Origin: Phenylobacterium sp. RIFCSPHIGHO2_01_FULL_69_31 | GTDB lineage: Bacteria; Pseudomonadota; Alphaproteobacteria; Caulobacterales; Caulobacteraceae | Assembly (NCBI RefSeq): GCF_001824475.1 | Contig: NZ_MHXN01000009.1 | Coordinates: forward strand, 62,001 to 126,000 | DNA: 64,000 nt | Direction of reading: 5' to 3' | In this document: one piece after another, positions 8,801-17,350 of the stretch | Layout: each line of letters opens with the position of its first letter | How positions within the stretch are numbered: the stretch's first letter is position 1 | Made by a program: the position numbers and the translations under genes | The notes under the pieces: generated by a model | Told to the model about the DNA's origin: nothing | Database searches by the model: none | Seen by the model: only the letters and a program-made list of their open reading frames with translations

Positions 8801-10171
8801 ATGGCGGACGCGATCCTCGACGCCTGGGAAGGCTCCGCGACGCCGATCCACGTGCTGACGGAGGCGCAGGCCGCCGCCGCGCTCGAGGCCGACGCCTTCG
8901 CCGCCGCCCTGGCCCGCACGGCCGAGTTCAAGGGCAAGGCGGGTCAGCTCCTGCTGGTCCCTGACACGGAGGGCGGGCTCGCCCGCGTGCTGTTCGGGGC
9001 CGGCGAGAGCTGGACGGCGCTGCGGGCCCTGCCGGCAAAGTTGCCGGTCGGCGTCTATCGGATCGTCGAGACGCCGGACGCGATCACGGCCGACCAGGCC
9101 GCGCTGGCCTTCGCCCTGGGGAGCTATCGGTTCGACCGCTACAAGACCGCCGGCGGCGAGCGCCCGCGCCTGCTGGCCCAGGGCTGCGACGTGGCCGAGG
9201 TGCGCCAGGTGGCGCACGCCTGCGCCCTGGCCCGCGATATGATCAACACGCCGGCCAACGACATGGGCCCGCGGCAGATCGAGACGATCGCCCGCGAGAT
9301 CGCCGAACAGTACGCCGCCCGGATCACCGTGATCGAGGGCGAGGGGCTGTTGGAGGCCAACTATCCCGCCATCCACGCGGTGGGGCGCGCCGCCGATCCC
9401 ACCCGCAGCCCGCGGTTCATTGAGTTGAGCTGGGGCGAGGCGGGTAAGCCGCTGGTCTGCGTCGTCGGCAAGGGCGTGGTGTTCGACACCGGGGGCCTGG
9501 ATATCAAGCCATCGGCCGGCATGCGGCAGATGAAGAAGGACATGGGCGGCGCCGCCCACGCGCTGGCCCTCGGCCGAATGGTGATGGCGGCGGGCCTTCC
9601 CGTCCGGCTGTCGGTGCTGCTGCCGGTGGTCGAGAACGCCATCTCGGGCGACGCCATGCGGCCCGGCGACGTGCTGGCCTCGCGCAAGGGGCTGTCCATC
9701 GAGGTAGGCAACACCGACGCCGAGGGCCGGCTGATCCTGGCCGACGCCCTGACCCGCGCCTGCGAGCTGGAGCCGGCGCTGACCATCGACCTGGCCACCC
9801 TGACCGGCGCGGCCCGGATCGCCCTGGGACCGCAACTGCCGCCGTTCTTCACCGACGACGACACGCTCGCGGCGCAGATCGACTCGGCGGCCGCGGCGGA
9901 ATCGGATCCTGTGTGGCGGATGCCGCTCTGGAGACCTTATGCCGACGCGCTGGACAGCGACGTGGCCGAGATCAAGAACGACCCCGACGGGTGGGCTCAG
10001 GCCGGCTCGGTGACGGCCGCCCTGTTCCTGCAGAAGTTTGCGCCCGCAGGTCCGTGGGTCCACCTCGATATCTTCGCGTGGAACCCGCGCGGCCGTCCCG
10101 GATTCCCCGCAGGCGGCGAAGCCCAGGCCATCCGCGGCCTCTACCGCATGATCCGCGAGCGTTTCGCATGA
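8801..10171 (+). CDS. Leucyl aminopeptidase family protein (M17)
   Basis: A 456-residue cytosolic metallo-aminopeptidase. The M17 signature NTDAEGRL is at about residue 304, and the metal-binding lysine/aspartate segment KGVVFDTGGLDIK is at about 224. It removes N-terminal residues from peptides using two metal ions. The C-terminal catalytic half is complete; the N-terminal domain is shorter and diverged compared with E. coli PepA, so DNA-binding functions of PepA should not be assumed. It begins three bases after cpaA and its stop overlaps the ATG of the NlpC/P60 gene (ATGA), so the two are translationally coupled. Confidence 0.9.
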   Translation: MADAILDAWEGSATPIHVLTEAQAAAALEADAFAAALARTAEFKGKAGQLLLVPDTEGGLARVLFGAGESWTALRALPAKLPVGVYRIVETPDAITADQAALAFALGSYRFDRYKTAGGERPRLLAQGCDVAEVRQVAHACALARDMINTPANDMGPRQIETIAREIAEQYAARITVIEGEGLLEANYPAIHAVGRAADPTRSPRFIELSWGEAGKPLVCVVGKGVVFDTGGLDIKPSAGMRQMKKDMGGAAHALALGRMVMAAGLPVRLSVLLPVVENAISGDAMRPGDVLASRKGLSIEVGNTDAEGRLILADALTRACELEPALTIDLATLTGAARIALGPQLPPFFTDDDTLAAQIDSAAAAESDPVWRMPLWRPYADALDSDVAEIKNDPDGWAQAGSVTAALFLQKFAPAGPWVHLDIFAWNPRGRPGFPAGGEAQAIRGLYRMIRERFA

Positions 10172-11001
10172 AGCACGATCCCCGCATCACGCCCTGGCGC
10201 GACGGCATCGCCGCCCGCAGCCTGGAAGGCGTGCTGGAAGCCGAGGTCTACCTCGATCCCAAGGCCATGAGCTGTGTGGCCGCCGCGGCCGCCATCCGTT
10301 CGGCGCCGGACGGTGGGTCCGAACAGATGGACCAGCTGCTGTTCGGCGAGCGGTTCGAGGTGCTGGAAGAAGATGGCGGATGGCTGTTCGGCCAGGCCGC
10401 GCGCGACGGCTATGTGGGCTTCGTTGAAGCGGCGACGCTGCAGCCGGCCGGCGCCATGCCGACGCATCGCGTCTCGGCGCTCCGGACCTACGCCTTCGCC
10501 GAAGCTAGCATCAAGTCGCGGGCCGTCGGTCCCTATTCGATCAACAGCCTCGTCGCCGTAGAAGCCATCGAGGGCAAGCTGGCCAAGGTGACCGGCGCCG
10601 GCTGGATGACCGCCGCGCACCTGTCGCCCATCGGCGAGTTCGAGGACGACTGGGCCGCGGTGGCCGAGCGGTTCGTGGGCGCGCCCTATCTTTGGGGCGG
10701 CCGGGAGAGCCTCGGGCTCGACTGCTCCGGCCTGATCCAGCAGGCGCTGTTCGCCTGCGCCCGGGCTTGCCCGCGCGACACCGACCAGCAGCAGGCGATG
10801 GGCGCGCCCATCGAGGCGGCGGACTTCGGCCGCGGCGACTTGGTGTTCTGGAAGGGCCACGTGGCCATGGGCCTTGGCGAAGGCCGGATCATCCATGCCA
10901 ACGGCTTCTACATGGCGACGGTGATCGAGCCCCTGGCCGAGGCCATCGCCCGCATCGACGCGGCCGGCTCCGGCCAGCCGACGGCTTACCGCAGGGTCTG
11001 A
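10168..11001 (+). CDS. NlpC/P60 family hydrolase with SH3-like N-terminal domains (C40)
   Basis: A 277-residue protein. The C-terminal NlpC/P60 domain has its catalytic Cys in LDCSGLIQ (about residue 186) and His in KGHVAMG (about 231). The N-terminal 150 residues look like one or two bacterial SH3-type modules. Such enzymes cleave gamma-D-glutamyl-meso-diaminopimelate bonds of cell-wall peptides. No signal peptide is evident, which together with coupling to an aminopeptidase suggests cytoplasmic recycling of muropeptides rather than wall hydrolysis; that role is inference. The ATG at 10168 overlaps the stop of the preceding gene. Confidence 0.88.
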   Translation: MKHDPRITPWRDGIAARSLEGVLEAEVYLDPKAMSCVAAAAAIRSAPDGGSEQMDQLLFGERFEVLEEDGGWLFGQAARDGYVGFVEAATLQPAGAMPTHRVSALRTYAFAEASIKSRAVGPYSINSLVAVEAIEGKLAKVTGAGWMTAAHLSPIGEFEDDWAAVAERFVGAPYLWGGRESLGLDCSGLIQQALFACARACPRDTDQQQAMGAPIEAADFGRGDLVFWKGHVAMGLGEGRIIHANGFYMATVIEPLAEAIARIDAAGSGQPTAYRRV

Positions 11002-11014
11002 CGGCCCCAACGAA

Positions 11015-11040
11015 AATGGCCGGGACTGAGCCCGGCCATT
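11015..11040. terminator. Bidirectional terminator hairpin between convergent genes
   Basis: AATGGCCGGG and CCCGGCCATT form a perfect 10-bp stem with a six-base loop, midway between the converging NlpC/P60 and cytochrome c stops. The A/T at the stem base can serve either strand, but there is no long T tract. Confidence 0.7.
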
Positions 11041-11064
11041 CCGAAATCAGATTGTCGCGCCGGC

Positions 11065-11802
11065 CTACTTCTTGGCCGGAGCCGCCGCGGGCGCAGGCGC
11101 CGGCGCGCCGGGCTGGGCCGGAGCCTGGCCGGCGGGGCCGCCGCTGGTGGAAGCGGGCGGAGCCGCCTCCGTCGTGGTGGGCTGGCCCTCGGCCGCCGGA
11201 GCCGCAGCGCCTTCCGCGGCCGGAGCCGCCGCCGCGGCAGCGCCCGGAGCGCGCGACGGATCGGGAGCCGGGACCGGCAGGGTGCCGCCCTGGGCCTTCA
11301 GATAGGCGATGATGTTGACGCGCTCGTCCGACTTCTTGAGGCCGACGAAGGTCATCTTGGTGCCGGGGATGTACTTCTGCGGCGCCTTCAGGAACTCGTA
11401 CAGGTGGTCATAGTCCCAGACCGGGGCCTTGCCGGCGAACTCGGTCATGCTGGGCGAGTAGGCGAAGCCCGGATGGGCGCCCGGCTTGCGTCCGACCACG
11501 GCATGCAGCCCGGGGCCGGTGCCGTTGGCGTTGGAGGCGTCGACCACGTGGCACGACTTGCACTTGGCGAAGGCGGCCTCGCCCGCCGCAACGTCGGCGG
11601 TCGGAAGAACCGTGCCCCAGTCGGGCAGGGTGTCGGCGGCCGCGCCGCCCTCACCGCCCTCTTCGGCGACTTCGACCAGATAGCCCGGCTTCGCGGGATG
11701 CTCGGGCGTGAACACGCCCGCCGAAAGCTCACGAAGGCCGACGATCGCCAGGCCCGTCGCCAGGACAGCACCGGCGATCTTGTTGAACGTAAGGTCGCTC
11801 AT
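11065..11802 (-). CDS. Membrane-anchored class I cytochrome c
   Basis: A 245-residue protein with an uncleaved N-terminal anchor (residues about 8-28) and a periplasmic heme domain. CKSCH at 81-85 binds heme covalently and Met in GTKMTF (about 150) is the likely sixth ligand. This matches the CycM/c552 type that carries electrons from the bc1 complex to terminal oxidases. The last 70 residues are an unusual Ala/Pro-rich low-complexity tail ending in KK, which may span the periplasm. It is divergently oriented to kdsB with about 137 bases between. Confidence 0.9.
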   Translation of the reverse strand: MSDLTFNKIAGAVLATGLAIVGLRELSAGVFTPEHPAKPGYLVEVAEEGGEGGAAADTLPDWGTVLPTADVAAGEAAFAKCKSCHVVDASNANGTGPGLHAVVGRKPGAHPGFAYSPSMTEFAGKAPVWDYDHLYEFLKAPQKYIPGTKMTFVGLKKSDERVNIIAYLKAQGGTLPVPAPDPSRAPGAAAAAAPAAEGAAAPAAEGQPTTTEAAPPASTSGGPAGQAPAQPGAPAPAPAAAPAKK

Positions 11803-11939
11803 AATCCCCTAGTCACGCCTCTATTCGGCCGTAGAGCAGAGCCCCCGGACGCGCGGGAATCCCGCCCCTTATTGCGTGCGGCTCTCTTACACGCTACCGG
11901 CGCTCGCGCAACCGCCCAAGACGTCCCAGCCCCCACGGC

Positions 11940-12680
11940 ATGAACCCGATCGTCCTCATTCCCGCGCGCATGGCCGCGACCCGCCTGCCGGGGAAGCCCC
12001 TGGCGGACATCGGCGGGACGCCGATGATCGTGCGCGTGCTGCGCCAGGCCCAGGCGGCCGGTGCGGGTCCCGTGGCGGTGGCGGCGGGCGATCCCGAGAT
12101 CGTCGACGCCGTCCGGGCTGCCGGAGGACAGGCTGTGCTGACCGATCCAGACCTGCCGTCCGGCTCGGACCGGATCCTGGCCGCCCTGGCCGCACTGGAC
12201 CCCGATGGTCGCCATGACGTGGTTATCAACCTGCAGGGCGACATGCCGTTTGTCGCGCCGTCGGTGCTCGCCGCCTGCGCCGGGCTGCTGGCCGCGGAGC
12301 CGGCGTGCGATATCGCCACCGTCGTTGCCCCGGAAGCCTCGCCCGCCGACCGGGCCAACCCCGACGTCGTCAAGGCGGTGATGTCGCTCGGTCCGGGGGC
12401 CCGCGCCGGCCGCGCGCTCTATTTCACCCGCTCCACGCTCTATGGCGACCAGCCGGTGTGGCGGCATATCGGAATCTACGGCTACCGCCGCGCGGCGCTG
12501 GAGGCCTTCAACGCCGCCCCACCGTCGCCGCTGGAGCAGCGCGAGAAGCTGGAACAGCTGCGCGCCATGGAACTGGGACTATCGATCTGGGCCGCCGTGG
12601 CCGAGGACGCGCCGATCTCGGTGGACAATCCGTCCGACCTGGAACGCGCCCGCGAGTATGCAAGGACACTCCATGACTAA
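11940..12680 (+). CDS. kdsB: 3-deoxy-manno-octulosonate cytidylyltransferase
   Basis: A 246-residue cytosolic enzyme that makes CMP-Kdo from CTP and Kdo (EC 2.7.7.38) for lipopolysaccharide inner core. The nucleotide-binding N-terminus IPARMAATRLPGKPL (residues 7-21) and the downstream VINLQGDMPF segment are characteristic of KdsB; the length is usual for the family. The C-terminus overlaps the start of the prephenate dehydratase gene by eight bases, so the two form an operon, an arrangement seen in related alphaproteobacteria. Confidence 0.93.
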   Translation: MNPIVLIPARMAATRLPGKPLADIGGTPMIVRVLRQAQAAGAGPVAVAAGDPEIVDAVRAAGGQAVLTDPDLPSGSDRILAALAALDPDGRHDVVINLQGDMPFVAPSVLAACAGLLAAEPACDIATVVAPEASPADRANPDVVKAVMSLGPGARAGRALYFTRSTLYGDQPVWRHIGIYGYRRAALEAFNAAPPSPLEQREKLEQLRAMELGLSIWAAVAEDAPISVDNPSDLERAREYARTLHD

Positions 12681-13515
12681 GGGACGCATCGCCTTCCAGG
12701 GCGAGCTCGGCGCCAACAGCCATGAGGCCTGCACGGCGGCGTTTCCCGACATGGAGCCGGTTCCGCACGCTACCTTCGAGGAAGCCTTCGAGGCCGTCCG
12801 CTCGGGCGACTGCCAGCTCGGCATGATCCCGGTGGAGAATTCCATCGCCGGGCGGGTGGCCGACGTGCACCACCTCTTGCCGTCGTCGGGCCTGAAGATC
12901 ATCGGCGAGCGTTTCAAGCCGATCCATTTCCAGCTCATGGCCAACCCGGGCGTGAAGCTGGAGGACGTGAAGACCGCCCTCTCCATGCCCATCGCCCTGG
13001 GCCAGTGCCGCAAGACCCTGCGCCGCATGGGCCTGAAGACCGAGGCTACGGGCGACACCGCCGGCGCCGCCAAGCTGCTGTCCGAGCATCCCGACCCCAC
13101 CAAGGCCGCCCTGTCGCCCGCGCTCGCCGCCGAGATCTATGGCCTGGAGATTCTGGCGCGGGACATGGAGGACGAGCACAACAACACCACCCGGTTCCTG
13201 GTGATGACCGCGGACAAGGCGCCCGCGCCGCCGCCGTTCACCACCCCTTGCGTGACCAGTTTCATCTTCCGGGTGAAGAACCTGCCGGCGGCGCTCTACA
13301 AGGCCCTGGGCGGCTTCGCGACGAACGGCGTCAACATGACCAAGCTCGAGAGCTACATGGAGAACGGCGCCTTCACGGCCACCTTCTTCTACGCCGAGGT
13401 GGACGGCCGGCCGGAGGACATCGGCCTGGCCCGGGCCTTCGACGAGCTGGCCTTCTTCTCCGAGCGCTTCGAGGTGCTCGGGGTCTATCCCGCGGACCCC
13501 TTCCGCAGCCGCTAG
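12673..13515 (+). CDS. pheA: Prephenate dehydratase (monofunctional)
   Basis: A 280-residue enzyme converting prephenate to phenylpyruvate in phenylalanine synthesis (EC 4.2.1.51). The N-terminal catalytic domain carries the TRF motif (NNTTRFLV, about 170-178) with the essential Thr, and VENSIAG earlier. The C-terminal ACT domain contains ESYMENG, the phenylalanine-binding ESRP-equivalent region, so allosteric inhibition by Phe is likely. There is no chorismate mutase domain, unlike the E. coli fusion. ATG 12673 lies inside the end of kdsB. An inverted repeat spans its stop codon. Confidence 0.93.
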   Translation: MTKGRIAFQGELGANSHEACTAAFPDMEPVPHATFEEAFEAVRSGDCQLGMIPVENSIAGRVADVHHLLPSSGLKIIGERFKPIHFQLMANPGVKLEDVKTALSMPIALGQCRKTLRRMGLKTEATGDTAGAAKLLSEHPDPTKAALSPALAAEIYGLEILARDMEDEHNNTTRFLVMTADKAPAPPPFTTPCVTSFIFRVKNLPAALYKALGGFATNGVNMTKLESYMENGAFTATFFYAEVDGRPEDIGLARAFDELAFFSERFEVLGVYPADPFRSR

Positions 13516-13528
13516 AAGCTGCGGAAGG
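13499..13528. terminator. Inverted repeat over the pheA stop codon, possible terminator
   Basis: CCTTCCGCAGC (13499-13509) and GCTGCGGAAGG (13518-13528) form a perfect 11-bp stem with an eight-base loop containing the TAG stop of pheA. It sits between converging genes and may terminate either transcript, but no T run follows on either strand. Confidence 0.45.
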
Positions 13529-13546
13529 TCCGGCGTCCGGGTCGCG

Positions 13547-14204
13547 TCAGCTCACGGCGGCGGCGCGCCGGCGCAGCATAGCCCCCGCGCCGAGGAAGCC
13601 CATGAGCATGATCGCCCAGGTGGCGGGCTCCGGCGCCGCCGAGACCGCCTTCTGCGTGCCTGTGGCCAGGATGTTATCGAACGTCACGCCCGACCCGGTG
13701 ATGCTGTGGTCGCTCGCGAAACGCAGGCGCAGGTTGACCACCTCGCCGGCAAAGGCCGTGAGGTCGTAGGTGGCCCGGCCGGAGGCGACGCCCGTCACGC
13801 CCGACGCCACGAGCGCCTCGACGAAGCGGTTATGGACGTTCGGCTGGGCGATGAGCGGCGCGCTCGGGTCGAAGGGCGAGCCTTCGGTGGCCCCCAGCAG
13901 GTTCCACCCGTCGAAGCCCAGCTCGGCGGCGCCGGCGAAGTCGAAGCTGAACAGGGCGTCGATCATGCCGGTCAGGTCGAGTTTCACGTCGTAATAGGAA
14001 TACTCGAGGTTCGTGTAGTAGCCGGCGATGTGGCCCATGCGGCCGCCGCCCACCGAGAAGTTTCCGGCCAGCCGCTCGTTGGCGCCGAGTCCGCCGCTGA
14101 AATTCTGGCTGAGCAGGACGGCCGTGGCCGCGTGCGCCGGGGCGGTGGTGAGCAAACGCAGCGGCGAGCGCGCCGAGCGCGAGGGTCTTAACAGGTATCG
14201 TCAT
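13547..14204 (-). CDS. PEPxxWA-CTERM sorting-domain protein, frameshifted in the signal peptide
   Basis: The ATG at 14204 has a good ribosome site (AAAGGA) and starts a signal peptide, MTIPVKTLALGALAA, but that frame then leaves the coding sequence. The remainder (ending at 13547) is read one frame over: LLTTAPAHA, a Gly/Ser/Phe-rich extracellular-type domain, and the C-terminal tag PEPATWAIMLMGF followed by RRR. That tag is the PEPxxWA variant recognised by exosortases. Deleting one T of the TTT run (AAA at 14154-14156 on the + strand) would join both parts into about 218 residues with an AHA-A cleavage site. It may be a true mutation or a sequencing error. It is 12 bases downstream of the S41 peptidase gene. 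Confidence 0.75.
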
Positions 14205-14216
14205 CGAAAAGTCCTT

Positions 14217-15308
14217 TCAGGGATTGGCCGGAGCCGTGGAGGCGCCCGCCGGGCGGGAATCGAGGTGGGCGAGGGCGGCGGCCAGGGCGTCGTCGGCGGG
14301 GACGGCGATGTCGGGGGCGACGCCGCGCCCTTCCCAGCCGAGGCCCGTGTCCGGATCGTAGGTGCGGCCGATCGGGACGAAGGCCCGGAAGCCGTGGGGC
14401 AGATCCACGAACCCGCCGAAGCGACCGGCGCCGGCGGTCGTCTCGCCCACCAGCACGGCGCGACGCGTCCGCTTCAGGCCAAGCACCAGGTGTTCGGCGG
14501 CGGAGGCGGTGCGGCGCGAGGTCAGCGCGTAAAGCGGCGTATCGCGAAGGCGCGTTTCGGCCGGGTCGGGCTGGATAATGTGGTCGCGGCGGATGACCCC
14601 GTCGGGCCCCGGTTGGCGCACCAGGGTTGGGCCCACCTCCAGCGGCGCCTCGGCCTCGGCGTCGGCGCGGGTGTCCATGCGCAGCAGCGTCGCGGGCTGG
14701 CCGTAGAAGAGCGGCAGGATCGCGTCCATCGTCGCCTGGCCGCCGCCGCGGTGGGGGCGCAGGTCGAAGATCACCGCGCGGGCCGCGGCATGGGCGAGCA
14801 GGAAGGCCCGGGCAGCCTCGCCGGTGCGCGTGTCCTGGGGAAACTCATTGAAGCGCAGGTAGGCGACGTCGCCGATCATCCGCGCCTCTTCCAGGCCCGG
14901 CGGACCGCTGGCGCGGGCGCTGGCGGGCAGGTCGGCCGGTGTGCTCCGGGACGCAGCCGGGGCCGCCTTGGGCGCGAGCCGCAGGTGCCCGTCGGGTGCG
15001 ACGGCCTGGAGCCCGGCGGTCACCGCGTCGCCAAACGCCACCGGATCGGTCAGCTTGGCGTAGTCTCCGCGGGCGGCTTGTTCGCGCAGGCGGGCGGCGT
15101 AGCGGCGGCCCGTATCCGCATCGGCGAACCGACCCGCCAACACCTCGGCGAGCCGGGCGAGCACTTCCCGCTGATCGGTCGGGGACAACCGGGCGGCGGA
15201 GGCCGTGGCGGCGGGCGCGACGGCAGGGGCGTCGGCGCTGAGCGCCGGGGCCGCTATGGCCGCTAGGGCCGCGAGGGCGGCGGCGAACGCCGCGGGGCGG
15301 ATGGACAT
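14217..15308 (-). CDS. Secreted S41 family peptidase
   Basis: A 363-residue protein with an N-terminal signal peptide (Ala/Leu-rich, cleaved after about ALSA). The region YALTSRRTASAAEHLVLGL holds the serine motif of tail-specific (S41) peptidases, preceded by VIFDLRPHRGGG and followed by VGETTAGAG, the usual conserved blocks. No PDZ domain is evident, which fits the IRBP-like S41B subgroup. It should act in the periplasm or at the surface; the substrate is unknown. It shares a transcript with the PEP-CTERM gene downstream and is divergent from the LytS-type kinase, with about 150 bases in between. Confidence 0.87.
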   Translation of the reverse strand: MSIRPAAFAAALAALAAIAAPALSADAPAVAPAATASAARLSPTDQREVLARLAEVLAGRFADADTGRRYAARLREQAARGDYAKLTDPVAFGDAVTAGLQAVAPDGHLRLAPKAAPAASRSTPADLPASARASGPPGLEEARMIGDVAYLRFNEFPQDTRTGEAARAFLLAHAAARAVIFDLRPHRGGGQATMDAILPLFYGQPATLLRMDTRADAEAEAPLEVGPTLVRQPGPDGVIRRDHIIQPDPAETRLRDTPLYALTSRRTASAAEHLVLGLKRTRRAVLVGETTAGAGRFGGFVDLPHGFRAFVPIGRTYDPDTGLGWEGRGVAPDIAVPADDALAAALAHLDSRPAGASTAPANP

Positions 15309-15458
15309 GAAACCTCCGTGAAACGGTGGGCCGCCCCGATCCTCCGCAGAGGCCGTCGCGGTCGCGCCGTTTGCGACCGCGCGACGGCCGCGCGACGAAG
15401 CGACCGGCGCGCGACGAGACTGCGACGAAGCCCGGCGTCAGGCGCCAGGCGCTATGCT

Positions 15459-16604
15459 ATGGCCCCGCTTCCTGGAGGTCCCTTGGTCGCCACGTCCCCG
15501 TCATCCGACAGGCCCGACGGGCTCCCGCCGCCGCCGGTGCTGTGGCTGGCCGCGGGGATCTGGGCTCTGGGCATGGGCGCCATGGTGGCCAGCGGCGTCG
15601 CCACCCGGTTCGAGCCCCTGACCATCAACGTGCTGCGCGCGTTGCTGATGGCGATCCTCGGCTGGGTGTTCAGCCTCGCGCTGTGGCGCGTGTCGACCGT
15701 GGCCGCGCGGCCCCGATGGGCGATCCTGGCGCTCGGCGTGGGCGTGCTGGCGGCCACCACCGCGCACACCCTACTGGACTTGCAGGTCGACCACCTTCTG
15801 CAGGCCTGGCTGAACCCGGGACTGCACGTGCGGCGGATCCTGTCCGACAGCGTCCTGCGCGCATGGGTGATGTCGCTGATCGCCGAAAGCCACGTGGTGA
15901 TCTTCGCGACGCTCTACGCCTTCTTCGGCATGGCTTCGACGATCCTGCGATCCGCCGCCGAGACCCGCGAGCGCGAGGCGCAGCTGGCGGCCGCCCGCAC
16001 GCTGGCGGTCAGCGCCCAACTGGCCATGCTCCGCCACCAGCTCAACCCGCATTTCATCTTCAACACGCTGAACGCGATCGCCTCTCTCGTCGCCATGCGG
16101 CGCAGCGACGACGCCGAGGCGATGATCGGCCGGCTATCCGACTTCCTGCGCGCATCGCTGGGGGTGGACGCGCGGCCATTGGCGACCCTCGACGACGAGA
16201 TGACCACCTTGCAGAACTACCTGGACATCGAGGCCGTTCGCGGCGCGCGGCTGCGTTTGGCCTATGACCTGGAGCCCGGCCTCGGGAACGCCCTCATCCC
16301 GAGCTTCCTGCTCCAGCCGCTGGTGGAGAATGCGGTCAAGCACGCCGTCTCGCCCGCGCTGGGCCCGGTGGAGGTCCGCGTGTCGGCGCGCCAGGTAGGG
16401 AACGACCTGGTGGTGACCGTGGCCGACAGCGGGGCCGGGGGCGCGCGCGGCCAGGCGGCCGGCACCGGGACCGGGCTTCGCAACGTCCGCGAACGGCTGG
16501 CGCTCCTCTACGGCGACCGGGCGTCGCTGGCGGCGGGACCGCGGGGCGAGGGCTTCGTGGCGGCGGTGCGGGTTCCGCTGCGGCGCGCGGGGGACGACGC
16601 ATGA
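15459..16604 (+). CDS. Sensor histidine kinase, LytS/YehU type
   Basis: A membrane kinase of about 381 residues with four transmembrane helices in the first 165 residues. A short coiled segment leads to the His_kinase domain (RHQLNPHFIFNTLN, phosphorylated His about 193) and a HATPase domain with the N box LVENAVKHA (about 288) and glycine-rich GTGLRNVRERL. It should phosphorylate the LytTR regulator whose start overlaps its stop (ATGA). Start choice is uncertain: ATG 15459 lacks a ribosome site, while TTG 15483 follows GGAGG by four bases and may be the real start. The open frame extends to 15318 with an arginine-rich, non-conserved leader. Confidence 0.85.
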   Translation: MAPLPGGPLVATSPSSDRPDGLPPPPVLWLAAGIWALGMGAMVASGVATRFEPLTINVLRALLMAILGWVFSLALWRVSTVAARPRWAILALGVGVLAATTAHTLLDLQVDHLLQAWLNPGLHVRRILSDSVLRAWVMSLIAESHVVIFATLYAFFGMASTILRSAAETREREAQLAAARTLAVSAQLAMLRHQLNPHFIFNTLNAIASLVAMRRSDDAEAMIGRLSDFLRASLGVDARPLATLDDEMTTLQNYLDIEAVRGARLRLAYDLEPGLGNALIPSFLLQPLVENAVKHAVSPALGPVEVRVSARQVGNDLVVTVADSGAGGARGQAAGTGTGLRNVRERLALLYGDRASLAAGPRGEGFVAAVRVPLRRAGDDA

Positions 16605-16993
16605 ACCGGCCGCTGCGCGTGGTGATCGCGGACGACGAGCCGCTGGCGCTCGAGCGGCTCGCGCTGGCCTTCCGCGATATCGAGGGGGCCGAGGTCGTGG
16701 GCGCGGCGGCCAACGGCCTGCAGGCGCTGGAAATGATAGCGGCGCTGCGGCCGGACCTCGCCGTGCTGGACATCCAGATGCCGGGGCGGACCGGCTTGGG
16801 CGTCGCCGCCGCGCTGCCGCCGGAAGGCCGGCCGGAAATCGTCTTCCTCACCGCCTTCGACAGCCACGCCGTGGACGCCTTCGACGTCGAGGCTGCGGAC
16901 TATGTGCTGAAGCCGCTGCGGTTGGATCGGCTGCGCCAGGCGGTGGTGCGCGCACGTCGCCGATTGCAGGGGGCGCACCGCGACGCCGCCTAG
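16601..16993 (+). CDS. LytTR response regulator, receiver half (ends at in-frame TAG)
   Basis: A 130-residue CheY-like receiver: acidic pocket ADDEP, phospho-acceptor Asp in LAVLDIQMPG (about residue 54), the Thr/Ala switch LTAFD and Lys in LKPLR. It ends at TAG 16991-16993. The frame continues open without any other stop into the LytTR domain at 17018, so the natural gene was very likely a single regulator of about 249 codons (16601-17350). As it stands the receiver would be made without a DNA-binding domain unless the stop is misread. It is translationally coupled to the kinase (ATGA overlap). Confidence 0.82.
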   Translation: MNRPLRVVIADDEPLALERLALAFRDIEGAEVVGAAANGLQALEMIAALRPDLAVLDIQMPGRTGLGVAAALPPEGRPEIVFLTAFDSHAVDAFDVEAADYVLKPLRLDRLRQAVVRARRRLQGAHRDAA

Positions 16994-17017
16994 GCTCCGG
17001 CGCGCGCGCCGGCAGGC

Positions 17018-17350
17018 GTGACCGACGGCTTCTGGGTCCAGGGCCGCGAGGGGCTGGTTCGCGTCAGTCTGGAGCAGATTTCCTGGATCGAGGCGGCGAA
17101 GGACTACGTCCTGCTGCACACCGGCAATCGCTCCTACATCCTGCGGGCGACCATGGCCTCAATCGCCGAGCGCTTCCCGCCGCCGGCGCTCCTGCGCGTG
17201 CACCGGTCGGCGCTCGTGCGTCCGGGCGCCGTCCAGGCCCTGCAGACCAGCGGGCATGTCCTGATCCTCACAGACGGGACGGCCGTCGCCGTCGGGCCCA
17301 GCTATCAGCGTCACACCCGCGATTGGCTCACGGGACGGTCGCCGACCTAG
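17018..17350 (+). CDS. LytTR DNA-binding domain, separated from its receiver by one stop codon
   Basis: Opens at GTG 17018 in the same frame as the receiver gene, eight codons after its TAG. The 110 residues hold a full LytTR domain: ISWIEAAKDYVLLHT, LRVHRSALV and a C-terminal GPSYQRH. In intact regulators of this family it binds direct repeats in target promoters. If translated here it needs reinitiation at GTG; the upstream GGCAGGC gives only a weak ribosome site. Its stop shares the palindrome CTAG with the stop of the convergent nudC gene. Confidence 0.75.
   Translation: MTDGFWVQGREGLVRVSLEQISWIEAAKDYVLLHTGNRSYILRATMASIAERFPPPALLRVHRSALVRPGAVQALQTSGHVLILTDGTAVAVGPSYQRHTRDWLTGRSPT

Noticed and set aside
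15318..15458. N-terminal extension of the histidine kinase
   Set aside because: Arg-rich with no conservation pattern; later starts fit the membrane domain better.
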